A DNA stretch of 50,452 nucleotides from an uncultured Pelagibacteraceae bacterium (lineage in GTDB: Bacteria; Pseudomonadota; Alphaproteobacteria; Pelagibacterales; Pelagibacteraceae): NCBI GenBank assembly GCA_902583685.1, contig CACHWO010000003.1:1-50452 (forward strand), written 5' to 3'. This document shows positions 25,321 to 32,272 of this stretch, in pieces (the stretch's first letter is position 1; the number at the start of each line of letters is the position of its first letter). Position numbers and translations under genes: made by a program. Under the pieces are notes generated by a model that saw nothing but the letters and a program-made list of their open reading frames with translations, ran no database searches and was not told the DNA's origin.

Positions 25321-26352
25321 TTACTTTAAGACTTTTATTTTATCAGAGTTTTCTTCAACTGTCTCTTTTACTTTACCTGGATCTTTAATGTTATTCAGAG
25401 TATTCATTATAGATCTAGCGTCTCTTCCAAAACTATCAGTTGAAGTCATGGCTTGCTCTAATTTTTTTCTTAAATCAATAATCCCATCAAAATGTTTTTC
25501 AAATCTTCTGGATATAAGTTTTAGGTCACTATAAATCTGGGTTGCATGTTTCTGAACTTTAAGTGTTTGAAATCCTAAATGATAAGACTGCAAAAGTGCT
25601 GATAAAGTATTGGGTCCTGCAATTGTAATTTTATATTTTGTTCTAAGCTCTTCTAGTAAAAGTTCTTTTGTCTTTGGATCACGGTAGCTTGAAAGTTCTG
25701 CGAATAATCCTTCTGTAGGTGCATAAACAATTGCAAAGTCTGTTGTTTTAGGTGGAGCAATATATTTTGAACTGACTGCTTTAGCCTTATTTCTAAAAGC
25801 AGAGGCCAAATCCTTTCTAGCTTGAGCTAAGGCCTCTTTATCTTTGGCTTGGTAAGCATTATCTATCTCTTTAAATTTTTCAATTGGCCAATGACTATCA
25901 ACTGGAACTAAAACATCTTGAAGTTTTATTGCAAATTCAACTGTATTTCCTGTTTCATCAGGTTTCATTTTTACATTTTCAATGTACTGAGATGCGGGTA
26001 ACAAATCTTTCAAAAGAGAAGCTAAAGAAAATTCTGCTAAAACTCCGTATTGTTTAACGCCTGCAAGAATTCGACTAAAATTATCTTGGCTTTTATTTAA
26101 AGCTTCAACTTGTTTATTAAATACTCCAACTTTTTCATCTACTCTTGTAAGAGCACCTGACATATCTTTTGCAATGTCTTTTGACATGTGACCAAAAGAT
26201 TGGCTGAAAGATTCTTTGAATGAATTGAATTCATCTTTAAAAGATTGTTCAGGATTAATAGGTTCTTTTGGTTTGTTTTTAACCAAGAAATAAACAATTC
26301 CAATATTAATTAGAATAAGAGCTACAACTAATATTATAAGTAACGAATCCAT
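25321..26352 (-). CDS. rmuC: DNA recombination protein RmuC
   Basis: RmuC proteins are membrane-anchored nuclease-like proteins that limit DNA rearrangement. From the ATG at 26352 the protein has 343 residues: a TM segment (about 4-24), a coiled coil (about 35-110), then the RmuC core with AEFSLASLLKDLLP, VDSHWPIEKF, YIAPPKTTDFAIVYAPTEGL, GPNTLSALLQSYHLGFQTL and a helical end. A longer reading to 26430 would translate a GC-rich terminator hairpin, so the shorter start was chosen. Confidence 0.9.
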   Translation of the reverse strand: MDSLLIILVVALILINIGIVYFLVKNKPKEPINPEQSFKDEFNSFKESFSQSFGHMSKDIAKDMSGALTRVDEKVGVFNKQVEALNKSQDNFSRILAGVKQYGVLAEFSLASLLKDLLPASQYIENVKMKPDETGNTVEFAIKLQDVLVPVDSHWPIEKFKEIDNAYQAKDKEALAQARKDLASAFRNKAKAVSSKYIAPPKTTDFAIVYAPTEGLFAELSSYRDPKTKELLLEELRTKYKITIAGPNTLSALLQSYHLGFQTLKVQKHATQIYSDLKLISRRFEKHFDGIIDLRKKLEQAMTSTDSFGRDARSIMNTLNNIKDPGKVKETVEENSDKIKVLK

Positions 26353-26396
26353 TTTATCTAATATACCCCATATTTTTTTCTTTAAAAGCTTTCTTA

Positions 26397-26419
26397 ACGG
26401 GGCCATTAAATGGCCCCGT
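26397..26419. terminator. GC-rich hairpin terminator
   Basis: A perfect 10-bp stem (ACGGGGCCAT with ATGGCCCCGT) has a 3-base loop. It lies between the end of the GIY-YIG gene (26430) and rmuC (26352). The plus-strand side continues ATGTTTTT, the better T-tract; the minus-strand side continues TAAGAAAG. It most likely ends leftward transcripts of the accessory genes, or works in both directions. Confidence 0.7.
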
Positions 26420-26429
26420 ATGTTTTTCA

Positions 26430-27140
26430 TTAGTAGTTAATTGGAACAACATTTTTGTGTCCTCTGTTATTATTATACATCGGCAAACAACCATTTTCTT
26501 TTTCGTGCCTTTCTAAATAGTCGTTTTCCCAATACAATCTATCTTTATTTGAATCTAGAATAGAATATCCTATTTCATCAAAAGTCCACTTGTCAGCAAC
26601 TCTATGATGTGCTGTTCGAGCTTTAAGATTTTTGGTTTCACCAATATAGATCAGTTCACCATTGTTAAAAATCTTATAAATTGCTGGGACAGAATCTAAT
26701 TTGCCAAAATTTTTAGTTTTATACTCAAAGTTTGGAACTAGACTAAATGAAAAAAGATTATTTTTTTCGTCAATATCTACGAAAACTCTTCTTTCGCTTT
26801 TTTTCTTATTATCCTGCAATTTGCTCAATCTTGGACATTCTTTAATAACTGTCATACACGCAATATTTGCTCTCAAAGAACGCTCAGACTTTGGATGTCT
26901 AACTGTAAAATTATACATATCTGAACCGTCGTTATTACCAACAAACCTGATTGCAGTTGCTTTTGATGGGCTTTGATCATCAAATTCAATTCTTATTGAT
27001 TTGAAGTTTTTCAAACCTACTTTTTTAACTAAAGCACTGTTAAAGAAAATACAGTTTGCAGCAATTGTAATTGATGGTTTGTCTAGACTATAATGAGATT
27101 GTCTTTCGTACGCATACCATTTTTTATTATTTTTTGTCAT
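26430..27140 (-). CDS. GIY-YIG nuclease-domain protein
   Basis: From the ATG at 27140, chosen because AAGGAGG lies 4-5 bases upstream, the protein has 236 residues. The N-terminal 150 residues are unrecognised: a beta-rich module with IRFVGNNDG and SLRANIACMTVIKECPRLSK. Residues about 155-230 form a GIY-YIG domain: AIYKIF, LIYIGETKNLKAR with the catalytic Arg, a following His, and ENDYLERHEKENGCLPMYN with the probable metal-binding Glu. GIY-YIG domains cut DNA in repair, restriction and homing enzymes. The N-terminal part could bind DNA. It pairs with a small membrane protein (20-base gap). Its strong Shine-Dalgarno differs from most genes here, which hints at acquisition. Confidence 0.8.
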   Translation of the reverse strand: MTKNNKKWYAYERQSHYSLDKPSITIAANCIFFNSALVKKVGLKNFKSIRIEFDDQSPSKATAIRFVGNNDGSDMYNFTVRHPKSERSLRANIACMTVIKECPRLSKLQDNKKKSERRVFVDIDEKNNLFSFSLVPNFEYKTKNFGKLDSVPAIYKIFNNGELIYIGETKNLKARTAHHRVADKWTFDEIGYSILDSNKDRLYWENDYLERHEKENGCLPMYNNNRGHKNVVPINY

Positions 27141-27160
27141 ATTTTCCTCCTTTCTCTTAA

Positions 27161-27553
27161 TCAATTGAGAACACTATGTCCTCTGTTGGTTAAACACTTT
27201 CTATAAATAGATTCTGTTTTTGTCTCTGCTGTAGGGCTTCCTATCCAAAAAACTACGTCTTCTAAAAGTGAAGAGTTTGTTTTTGATAAAATTTTGCAAT
27301 GTTGCAAATCATTAGTAATTTCTGAAGCTTTATTTGAAGGAAAGGTCCCACTACGACCACTAGTATCTATAACCGGTTTATAAGAGCAGTGGGACAAGGC
27401 AACTAAAATTAATAAAATAATTGAATTTCTACTCACCCAGTATTTTAGCTTTATAGCTGGGTGAGATTTTTGTTCGTCCTGATCAAGAGTGAAAGGAGTG
27501 GTGATAAAAGGATATATGTATAAAAACCCCTCTTGATCAGAACTTTTTTTCAT
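27161..27553 (-). CDS. Small membrane protein or lipoprotein, unknown function
   Basis: Reading from the ATG at 27553, with GGAGG at 27559-27563, gives 130 residues. A polar N-terminal stretch (about 40 residues) is followed by one hydrophobic segment, SIILLILVALSHC, then CSYKPVIDTSGRSG, and the protein ends CLTNRGHSVLN. The hydrophobic segment plus Cys looks like a lipoprotein signal, and CSYKPVID with a Cys/GRG-type end resembles small envelope lipoproteins. If so, translation may instead begin at the GTG at 27436, just before that segment. The strong Shine-Dalgarno favours the longer form. Two long inverted repeats lie inside the first 120 bases. It is the first gene before the GIY-YIG gene. 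Confidence 0.65.
   Translation of the reverse strand: MKKSSDQEGFLYIYPFITTPFTLDQDEQKSHPAIKLKYWVSRNSIILLILVALSHCSYKPVIDTSGRSGTFPSNKASEITNDLQHCKILSKTNSSLLEDVVFWIGSPTAETKTESIYRKCLTNRGHSVLN
27432..27465. repeat. Inverted repeat, 9-bp arms
   Basis: CTCACCCAG at 27432-27440 pairs exactly with CTGGGTGAG at 27457-27465, with 16 bases between. The plus-strand continuation is ATTTTTG. It covers the possible GTG start of the small membrane protein. Confidence 0.8.
27479..27540. repeat. Inverted repeat, 11-bp arms, followed by a T-tract
   Basis: CTGATCAAGAG at 27479-27489 pairs exactly with CTCTTGATCAG at 27530-27540. The 40-base loop is followed on the plus strand by AACTTTTTTT. It lies just inside the coding start of the small membrane protein. 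It could be a plus-strand terminator, a structured RNA or a translational switch. Confidence 0.8.
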
Positions 27554-27622
27554 TCTTACCTCCATGTTATTGTTTATGTTTTCTTTTTTGTTCATTAGAT
27601 AGAGATTAGAATGATTAGGTAA

Positions 27623-27682
27623 CTTAAACCCGTCCTTAAGTTTGGGTATTGCGGGACAATATGAAGGGGTTTAAGATTAAGT
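27623..27682. promoter_or_regulatory. Candidate operator with repeated TTAAG/CTTAA sites
   Basis: The gap before the CII-like gene has CTTAAACCC (27623-27631) as an exact inverted partner of GGGTTTAAG (27667-27675). Further TTAAG copies lie at 27636-27640 and 27677-27681, just before the ATG at 27683. Four copies in 60 bases between divergent genes suit a binding site for the adjacent regulator. This is inference. Confidence 0.4.
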
Positions 27683-28231
27683 ATGGTTAAAAAGAAAGAT
27701 AAAACAAGTCCTTATGCTAGAAACCCATATTCTATTGAAGATGGAATTAAATATATAATTGATAAAATAGGTGACGAAGGACTTAGAGAAGCTACAGGTA
27801 AGGGTTATGAATCTTACAAAAAAATGAGTAACCCTACACATCCTGGAAGAAATATAACTGTTAAAGATGCTGTAGATCTTGATACTTATTGCAAACAAAA
27901 AGGTTTAGGAAACCCAATATTAGATTGTTACAAAACTATAATAAAAAAAGTAGAAACAGGTAAAACAGTTAAAACAAAAGAAGAAATACAAAAAAGCCTT
28001 TTGCAGATAATTGAAGAGATGGGGGATGTTTCGTCAAAAACACGTGATGCTCTCCAAGATGGAGAGATTCAAGACCATGAGAGAGAGCCTATTGCTAAAG
28101 AGATTAAGGAAGTCGAGCTTTTGATTTCAGACTTAAAACAAAAACTCGATTTAGGAAAAAAACACGACTACAAACACAGAACAGGAGAAAAAATGAGTAA
28201 TAGAGATGAAGATGGACTAAAATCAGAATAG
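27683..28231 (+). CDS. Phage CII-type regulatory protein
   Basis: The 182-residue protein resembles phage regulatory protein CII of the PF06892 type. It has a helix-turn-helix-like N-terminal region (about 15-70: IKYIIDKIGDEGLREATG, then NPTHPGRNITVKDAVDLDTY) and a helical C-terminal part with the family feature ALQDGEIQDHEREPIAKEIK. Such proteins act as transcription regulators in temperate phages. No other phage gene is visible, so it may be a phage remnant or a domesticated regulator. It is divergent from the small membrane protein/GIY-YIG pair and has TTAAG repeats upstream. The last 40 residues are rich in K, D and E. Confidence 0.72.
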   Translation: MVKKKDKTSPYARNPYSIEDGIKYIIDKIGDEGLREATGKGYESYKKMSNPTHPGRNITVKDAVDLDTYCKQKGLGNPILDCYKTIIKKVETGKTVKTKEEIQKSLLQIIEEMGDVSSKTRDALQDGEIQDHEREPIAKEIKEVELLISDLKQKLDLGKKHDYKHRTGEKMSNRDEDGLKSE

Positions 28232-28237
28232 TTTTGT

Positions 28238-28855
28238 ATGAAGTTTATTTATTTGATATCGATACTTTTCTTATTTTTTTCTCCACTACACTCGAAAGAG
28301 TTTCGAGTTCATTTTAGTGATAAAGGAATGAAGCTTCTTAAAAAAAGAGGTTTTGGAAAAAAAACTATTTATACAAATGGTAAGGATGATAATGGTTGGT
28401 TTTTAAAGGCTGAAGCTGATGGTACTGCGACAGGTCTTGGGATGGAAATAGATAAAGAGCTTCTTAAGGAAATGCCTTTTTTAAATATTACATTCAAAAT
28501 TGAAAAAGATTTTACAGATATAGATCAAAAGACAAAAGATGGTCATGATTGGGCAGCTAGAGTTATGGTTGGTCATGGGAAAAAAATCGGTGCCAAATTA
28601 GTAAGCTTGGCTCACTCATCATTTTTAGAAGAAGGTTTTCTTCAACAAAGTCCTTGGACAAAAGGAAGCAGAGATTATGTTATATCTAATGATAAGAGTG
28701 GCGAATGGCATACTCGAAAGGTAAATGTAAAGGAATTACTTGAGAAAACTCACGGAATCTCTTTTACAAACTTTGTTGCTATATTTTCTGACTCGAATAA
28801 CTCAAAACAAAAAATTATTGCATATTACCGAGATATCTATTTTAGTAGTGAGTAA
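28238..28855 (+). CDS. DUF3047 family secreted protein
   Basis: A signal peptide (about 1-19, ending LHSK) precedes a 185-residue domain. It matches the DUF3047 pattern: WFLKAEADGTATGLGMEID, a central DWAARVMVGHG, SRDYVISNDKSGEWHTRKVNV and a final IIAYYRDIYFSS. The function of the family is unknown; the fold suggests a periplasmic carbohydrate- or lipid-binding beta sandwich. It is coupled to the following dioxygenase by a one-base overlap (TAATG). No clear Shine-Dalgarno is visible. Confidence 0.8.
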   Translation: MKFIYLISILFLFFSPLHSKEFRVHFSDKGMKLLKKRGFGKKTIYTNGKDDNGWFLKAEADGTATGLGMEIDKELLKEMPFLNITFKIEKDFTDIDQKTKDGHDWAARVMVGHGKKIGAKLVSLAHSSFLEEGFLQQSPWTKGSRDYVISNDKSGEWHTRKVNVKELLEKTHGISFTNFVAIFSDSNNSKQKIIAYYRDIYFSSE

Positions 28856-29652
28856 TGACCATAAAAGTTGAGCCGTTTAAAAATAACATTGGCGCATCAA
28901 TTTCTTGCGATCTTAAGTTGGTAGACTCAAAAATTATTGATCAGATCAAAGAAACACTCAACAACTATGGTTTTGTTTGTTTCAGAGACCAAAATCTCGA
29001 ACCAGGAGAGTATTTAAAATTTGCAGAACAGCTAGGCAAAATAAAAGAGTACCCAATGTTAAAAGACTTAGAAAATTATAAAGGTATTACTGTTGTTGAA
29101 AGAAAAGAGAATGATAAAGGAAAATCCTATGGTGAAGGATGGCACACTGATAGTAGCTATTTAAATAAAACACCTAAATATACTTGTCTCATGGGTAAAG
29201 TAGTGAGAAATGATCAGGGTCAAACTTTGTTTGCTTCACAATTAGCATCTTATGAAGCTCTCGATAAAATAACTAAAGACAAAATTGAAAATCTAGTTGG
29301 TATTTTTAGTTCAGCTGGACCAATCTCTGCTACTAGACTTGAGAGAGAAGCGGAAATAGGAACGGGAAGGTCAAAAGATTTCGTCGCAGAACATTCAATA
29401 GTAAAAAAGGTTGGAGAGAAAAAAACCCTTTATTTAAGTCCTGGTCACACAATTGCCATAAAAGGCTTAGCTGAAAAAGAATCTAAAGATCTTTTAAAAT
29501 TTCTATTCAACCATCAAACTAAAAAAAAATTTCAGAATAGCTTTTTTTGGGAAAAAAATACTATAGTTATTTGGGACAACCATTCTGTTATTCATTCAGC
29601 TACTCCTTTTAATGGAAAAAGAGTGATGCACAGAATTATTTTAGACGCATAA
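28855..29652 (+). CDS. TauD/TfdA-family 2-oxoglutarate dioxygenase
   Basis: This is an Fe(II)/2-oxoglutarate oxygenase of 265 residues. The iron ligands are the HxD in GWHTDSSYL (about residue 97) and the distal His in WDNHSVIHSATPF. The 2-oxoglutarate arginine is in RVMHRIIL. Homologues release sulfite from taurine or oxidise other small acids, but the substrate cannot be told from sequence. No sulfonate transporter is nearby. It is translationally coupled to the DUF3047 gene, so the two may act in one pathway. Confidence 0.88.
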   Translation: MTIKVEPFKNNIGASISCDLKLVDSKIIDQIKETLNNYGFVCFRDQNLEPGEYLKFAEQLGKIKEYPMLKDLENYKGITVVERKENDKGKSYGEGWHTDSSYLNKTPKYTCLMGKVVRNDQGQTLFASQLASYEALDKITKDKIENLVGIFSSAGPISATRLEREAEIGTGRSKDFVAEHSIVKKVGEKKTLYLSPGHTIAIKGLAEKESKDLLKFLFNHQTKKKFQNSFFWEKNTIVIWDNHSVIHSATPFNGKRVMHRIILDA

Positions 29653-29706
29653 AAAAAACAAATTTCAGCCCATCTTAAAACAAGAAGCAAAGCTAAATAT
29701 TTAGTC

Positions 29707-29919
29707 ATGAAAAATATTGTAATAGTATTAACTTGCTCACTTTTACTTGCAAACTGCAGTAACAGATATGTTTTTGGAACCAAATGTACATCTCCAGATA
29801 AAATAACTGGTGCCTATGAAAAATCATTTATTTGGTCTGTAGATAGAAATATGAGCAATGACTTCTTTGGAAAGAGAATTTCTAAGGAAAATTGTCCTAA
29901 AAAAGTAAAAAATTCATAA
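29707..29919 (+). CDS. Small lipoprotein, unknown function
   Basis: This 70-residue protein has a lipoprotein signal: hydrophobic segment about 4-14 and lipobox LLANC with Cys17. The mature part is about 54 residues with two more Cys (TKCTSP and ENCPKK) that could pair. No family is recognised. It is followed after 21 bases by a 34-residue membrane protein. Confidence 0.65.
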   Translation: MKNIVIVLTCSLLLANCSNRYVFGTKCTSPDKITGAYEKSFIWSVDRNMSNDFFGKRISKENCPKKVKNS

Positions 29920-29940
29920 TTAACTAGTGGTTAAGGGATT

Positions 29941-30045
29941 ATGATTTTTATTGGTTTAACCTTTCTTGGGGTTGTTGCGTTGATTGTGTCTTTTTTGATC
30001 GTGAATTTTCATCCTAAAAACGATAAAAAAGACACAGAACGCTAA
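29941..30045 (+). CDS. 34-residue single-TM membrane protein
   Basis: The ATG at 29941 is preceded by AAGGG at a good distance. It opens a 34-codon frame: one hydrophobic segment (about 2-24, IFIGLTFLGVVALIVSFLIV), then a short charged tail HPKNDKKDTER. The layout resembles small accessory subunits of membrane complexes, but no partner is visible. The TAA is at 30043-30045. Confidence 0.5.
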   Translation: MIFIGLTFLGVVALIVSFLIVNFHPKNDKKDTER

Positions 30046-30095
30046 AATATTTCCTATTTATACTTACTTTTTTTTATTTTAATACTTTAGGAGCA

Positions 30096-31118
30096 ATGGA
30101 TAAGCCCTATCATCACATTTATAAAAATGGAAAACTTTTTGCTTTTAAAAATCCAGAGGGTGGTCCTAAAAGGAACCCTAATTTTAAATGGAATTGGAAA
30201 GTTTTTAGTGAGGAAAAAAAGAAATTAAAAATAAATTATCCACCAGAACACGTTATTGATAAAAAGAATGTTTTGGAAAATTTAGAAAAATTTAAGTCAG
30301 ATTCCTATGTCATGTGGCTAGACCACGCGAGTTTTATTATTAAATTGGGAGATACAACCATTATTACTGATCCTGTTTTCGAAAAAAATTATGGACCACT
30401 TTGGTTTGGGCCTAAAAAATATATTGATTCCCCTTTGACATTAAAAGAGCTTCCTGAAATAAATTTATTTATGCTTACGCATAACCATTATGATCACATG
30501 TCAATTCGAACAATAAAAAATTTTCCTAATAAAAATTCTAAAGTTGTTATTCCTTTAAAACTTGGAAAGTATTTTACAAGAAACGGATATAGAAAAGATA
30601 ACGTGAAAGAGATGGATTGGTTCGATAGAGTGAAAATCAATGATGATATAACTATTACGATGTTACCAGCACAACATTGGAGTAAACGTTGGATTTGGGG
30701 AGATGGAGACACAGATAGAAGCCTTTGGGGAAGTTTTTTAATTGAATACAATGGAAAAAAAATCTTTTTTGCTTGTGATACTGGGCCAGCTCCTTTTTAT
30801 AAAAGTTTAGGGGAAAAATATGGTCCTATCGATTTAGGTTTTGGAAATATTGGAGCCTATAATTTTTATCCAATTATTGATGTCAAAGACAAATCAGTAT
30901 TTCATGCAAATCCCGAGGAACTTTTGTCACTCATGAAAGATTTGAAGGTAAAAAAGGTGGTAGGTATGCACTGGGGTACAGCAATTTTAAGTTTGGAACC
31001 GATTTGGGAACCACCGGTTAGATTTAAAGCAAAAGCTGAGAAAGCTGGTTATAAAAAAGATGATGCGATTATATTTAAAATAGGTGAAATAAAAAAGTTA
31101 GATGATTTAATCAACTAG
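30096..31118 (+). CDS. Metallo-beta-lactamase-fold hydrolase, NAPE-PLD-like
   Basis: This metal-dependent hydrolase has 340 residues. It shows WLDHASFIIKLGDTTIITDP, the metal motif THNHYDHMS (H-x-H-x-D-H), PAQHWSKRWIWGDGDTDRS, FFACDTG and a late GMHWGT. The W/H-rich segment and tryptophan pattern are those of N-acyl-phosphatidylethanolamine phospholipase D and related bacterial proteins (also labelled UlaG-like). It could cleave a phospholipid or a lactone. AGGAG lies just upstream of the ATG. It overlaps the next, convergent gene by 8 bases. Confidence 0.82.
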   Translation: MDKPYHHIYKNGKLFAFKNPEGGPKRNPNFKWNWKVFSEEKKKLKINYPPEHVIDKKNVLENLEKFKSDSYVMWLDHASFIIKLGDTTIITDPVFEKNYGPLWFGPKKYIDSPLTLKELPEINLFMLTHNHYDHMSIRTIKNFPNKNSKVVIPLKLGKYFTRNGYRKDNVKEMDWFDRVKINDDITITMLPAQHWSKRWIWGDGDTDRSLWGSFLIEYNGKKIFFACDTGPAPFYKSLGEKYGPIDLGFGNIGAYNFYPIIDVKDKSVFHANPEELLSLMKDLKVKKVVGMHWGTAILSLEPIWEPPVRFKAKAEKAGYKKDDAIIFKIGEIKKLDDLIN

Positions 31119-32247
31119 CTTTTTTTTGCTCAGCTGATTTTTTTAAGTTTCTCTCTCTCTCAATCATTTTAACAACATTATCAATAGCTATTTCTTGAAA
31201 CTGAAAAATTGATTTAATATCAAACTCGATACTCTGATGTTTTTCTGGATTTGTTTTCATTTCTAGTACAATTTTTTGTGAGTCGATAGAGTTGTCCTTT
31301 AGATAGCAAAGCAAAAGAAAATCATCGGAGTCTAATAAATCTAACCATTTAAGATAAACTTCTCCGGTGTCATGGGAAGAGTCGATAATTTTTAAAGGTG
31401 ATAGATGTTTTCCTAATATATTAGAACGGTTACAAAAAAAAGCTATGGATCTTAACGATCTAGTAAAGGGCATTAAATGATTTTCTAATTCGGTTTTTTG
31501 TTGTAAAAGTTTTTTTTCTTTTTCAAGTAAAGCTGTTTTATCTTCGTCACCTTTAAGATCAATCCCGAGATCCTGTAATTTTTTTCTATAACTTTCTAGT
31601 CTTAAATTTTTATATTTTTGTCTAATAGCTGCTATTCTGTCTAATAATTCTTGATAATCCTCTTTCTCTGCCTTGAAAGCCGTTTTTTCAAGCTCTGTTA
31701 TCTCCTTGTTTTGTCTTTCTTCAAAAGCAGCTATTTGTTTATTTAACTTTAAGTTATTTATGATTTCCTGTTGCTGTTTTGCTTTTTCTTTTCTCGTTTC
31801 TCTTTCTTGTTCCCTTAAAAAGATTCTCATATCTCTTTTTAATTCTTTTGAATAATAAGCTTCTTCTTTTAATTGTTGTTCTTTCATCTTTTTAACAAGC
31901 TCAAATTTTTCTCTTTTAATTCTTTCTTCCTCTTTCTCTTTTGCTTCTTGAATTTTCAAAAGCTTTCTCTTTCTGTCTCGTTGAAAATTATAATAGGCTT
32001 CAAAAATAGGTCTGCTTAAATATGAAATAACACTATCAAAATTTGGAGATTTTATTTTTGAAAAAAAGTTAGATAAAATTAATCTAGGTTTTTTTTTATT
32101 TTTAGTCCTTAATTTAACCCGCTTTTTCTTTATGATTTTTTTAAATACCCTCTTCTTGAGGCGTTTTTTATTGATTTTTTTCTTTCTGAGGGATCGTTTT
32201 TTTTGTCTTTTTCTTAGTTTTTTCTTTATTTTTTTTTTCTTTTTCAT
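31111..32247 (-). CDS. Very basic coiled-coil protein, unknown function
   Basis: I do not recognise this 378-residue protein. Residues 1-60 are almost all Lys and Arg. Residues about 75-270 form a long charged coiled coil (AKEKEEERIKREKFELVKKM and similar). Residues about 275-375 look globular (MPFTRSLRSIAFFCNRSN, TGEVYLKWLDLLDSDDFLLL, IEFDIKSIFQFQEIAIDNVV). There is no signal peptide or TM segment. The basic head suggests nucleic acid or membrane binding. It lies 25 bases downstream of cfa on the same strand. Confidence 0.75.
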   Translation of the reverse strand: MKKKKKIKKKLRKRQKKRSLRKKKINKKRLKKRVFKKIIKKKRVKLRTKNKKKPRLILSNFFSKIKSPNFDSVISYLSRPIFEAYYNFQRDRKRKLLKIQEAKEKEEERIKREKFELVKKMKEQQLKEEAYYSKELKRDMRIFLREQERETRKEKAKQQQEIINNLKLNKQIAAFEERQNKEITELEKTAFKAEKEDYQELLDRIAAIRQKYKNLRLESYRKKLQDLGIDLKGDEDKTALLEKEKKLLQQKTELENHLMPFTRSLRSIAFFCNRSNILGKHLSPLKIIDSSHDTGEVYLKWLDLLDSDDFLLLCYLKDNSIDSQKIVLEMKTNPEKHQSIEFDIKSIFQFQEIAIDNVVKMIERERNLKKSAEQKKAS

Positions 32248-32272
32248 CAGTAACTTTACTAATATCAGTTAG

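Noticed and set aside
26353-26430. Longer N-terminus for RmuC
   Set aside because: It would translate the terminator hairpin and add a non-family leader. The ATG at 26352 leads straight into the usual TM anchor.
27400-27682. tRNA, tmRNA or CRISPR repeat in the repeat-rich gap
   Set aside because: There is no cloverleaf, CCA end, tag frame or regular repeat-spacer pattern, only two inverted repeats and short TTAAG copies.
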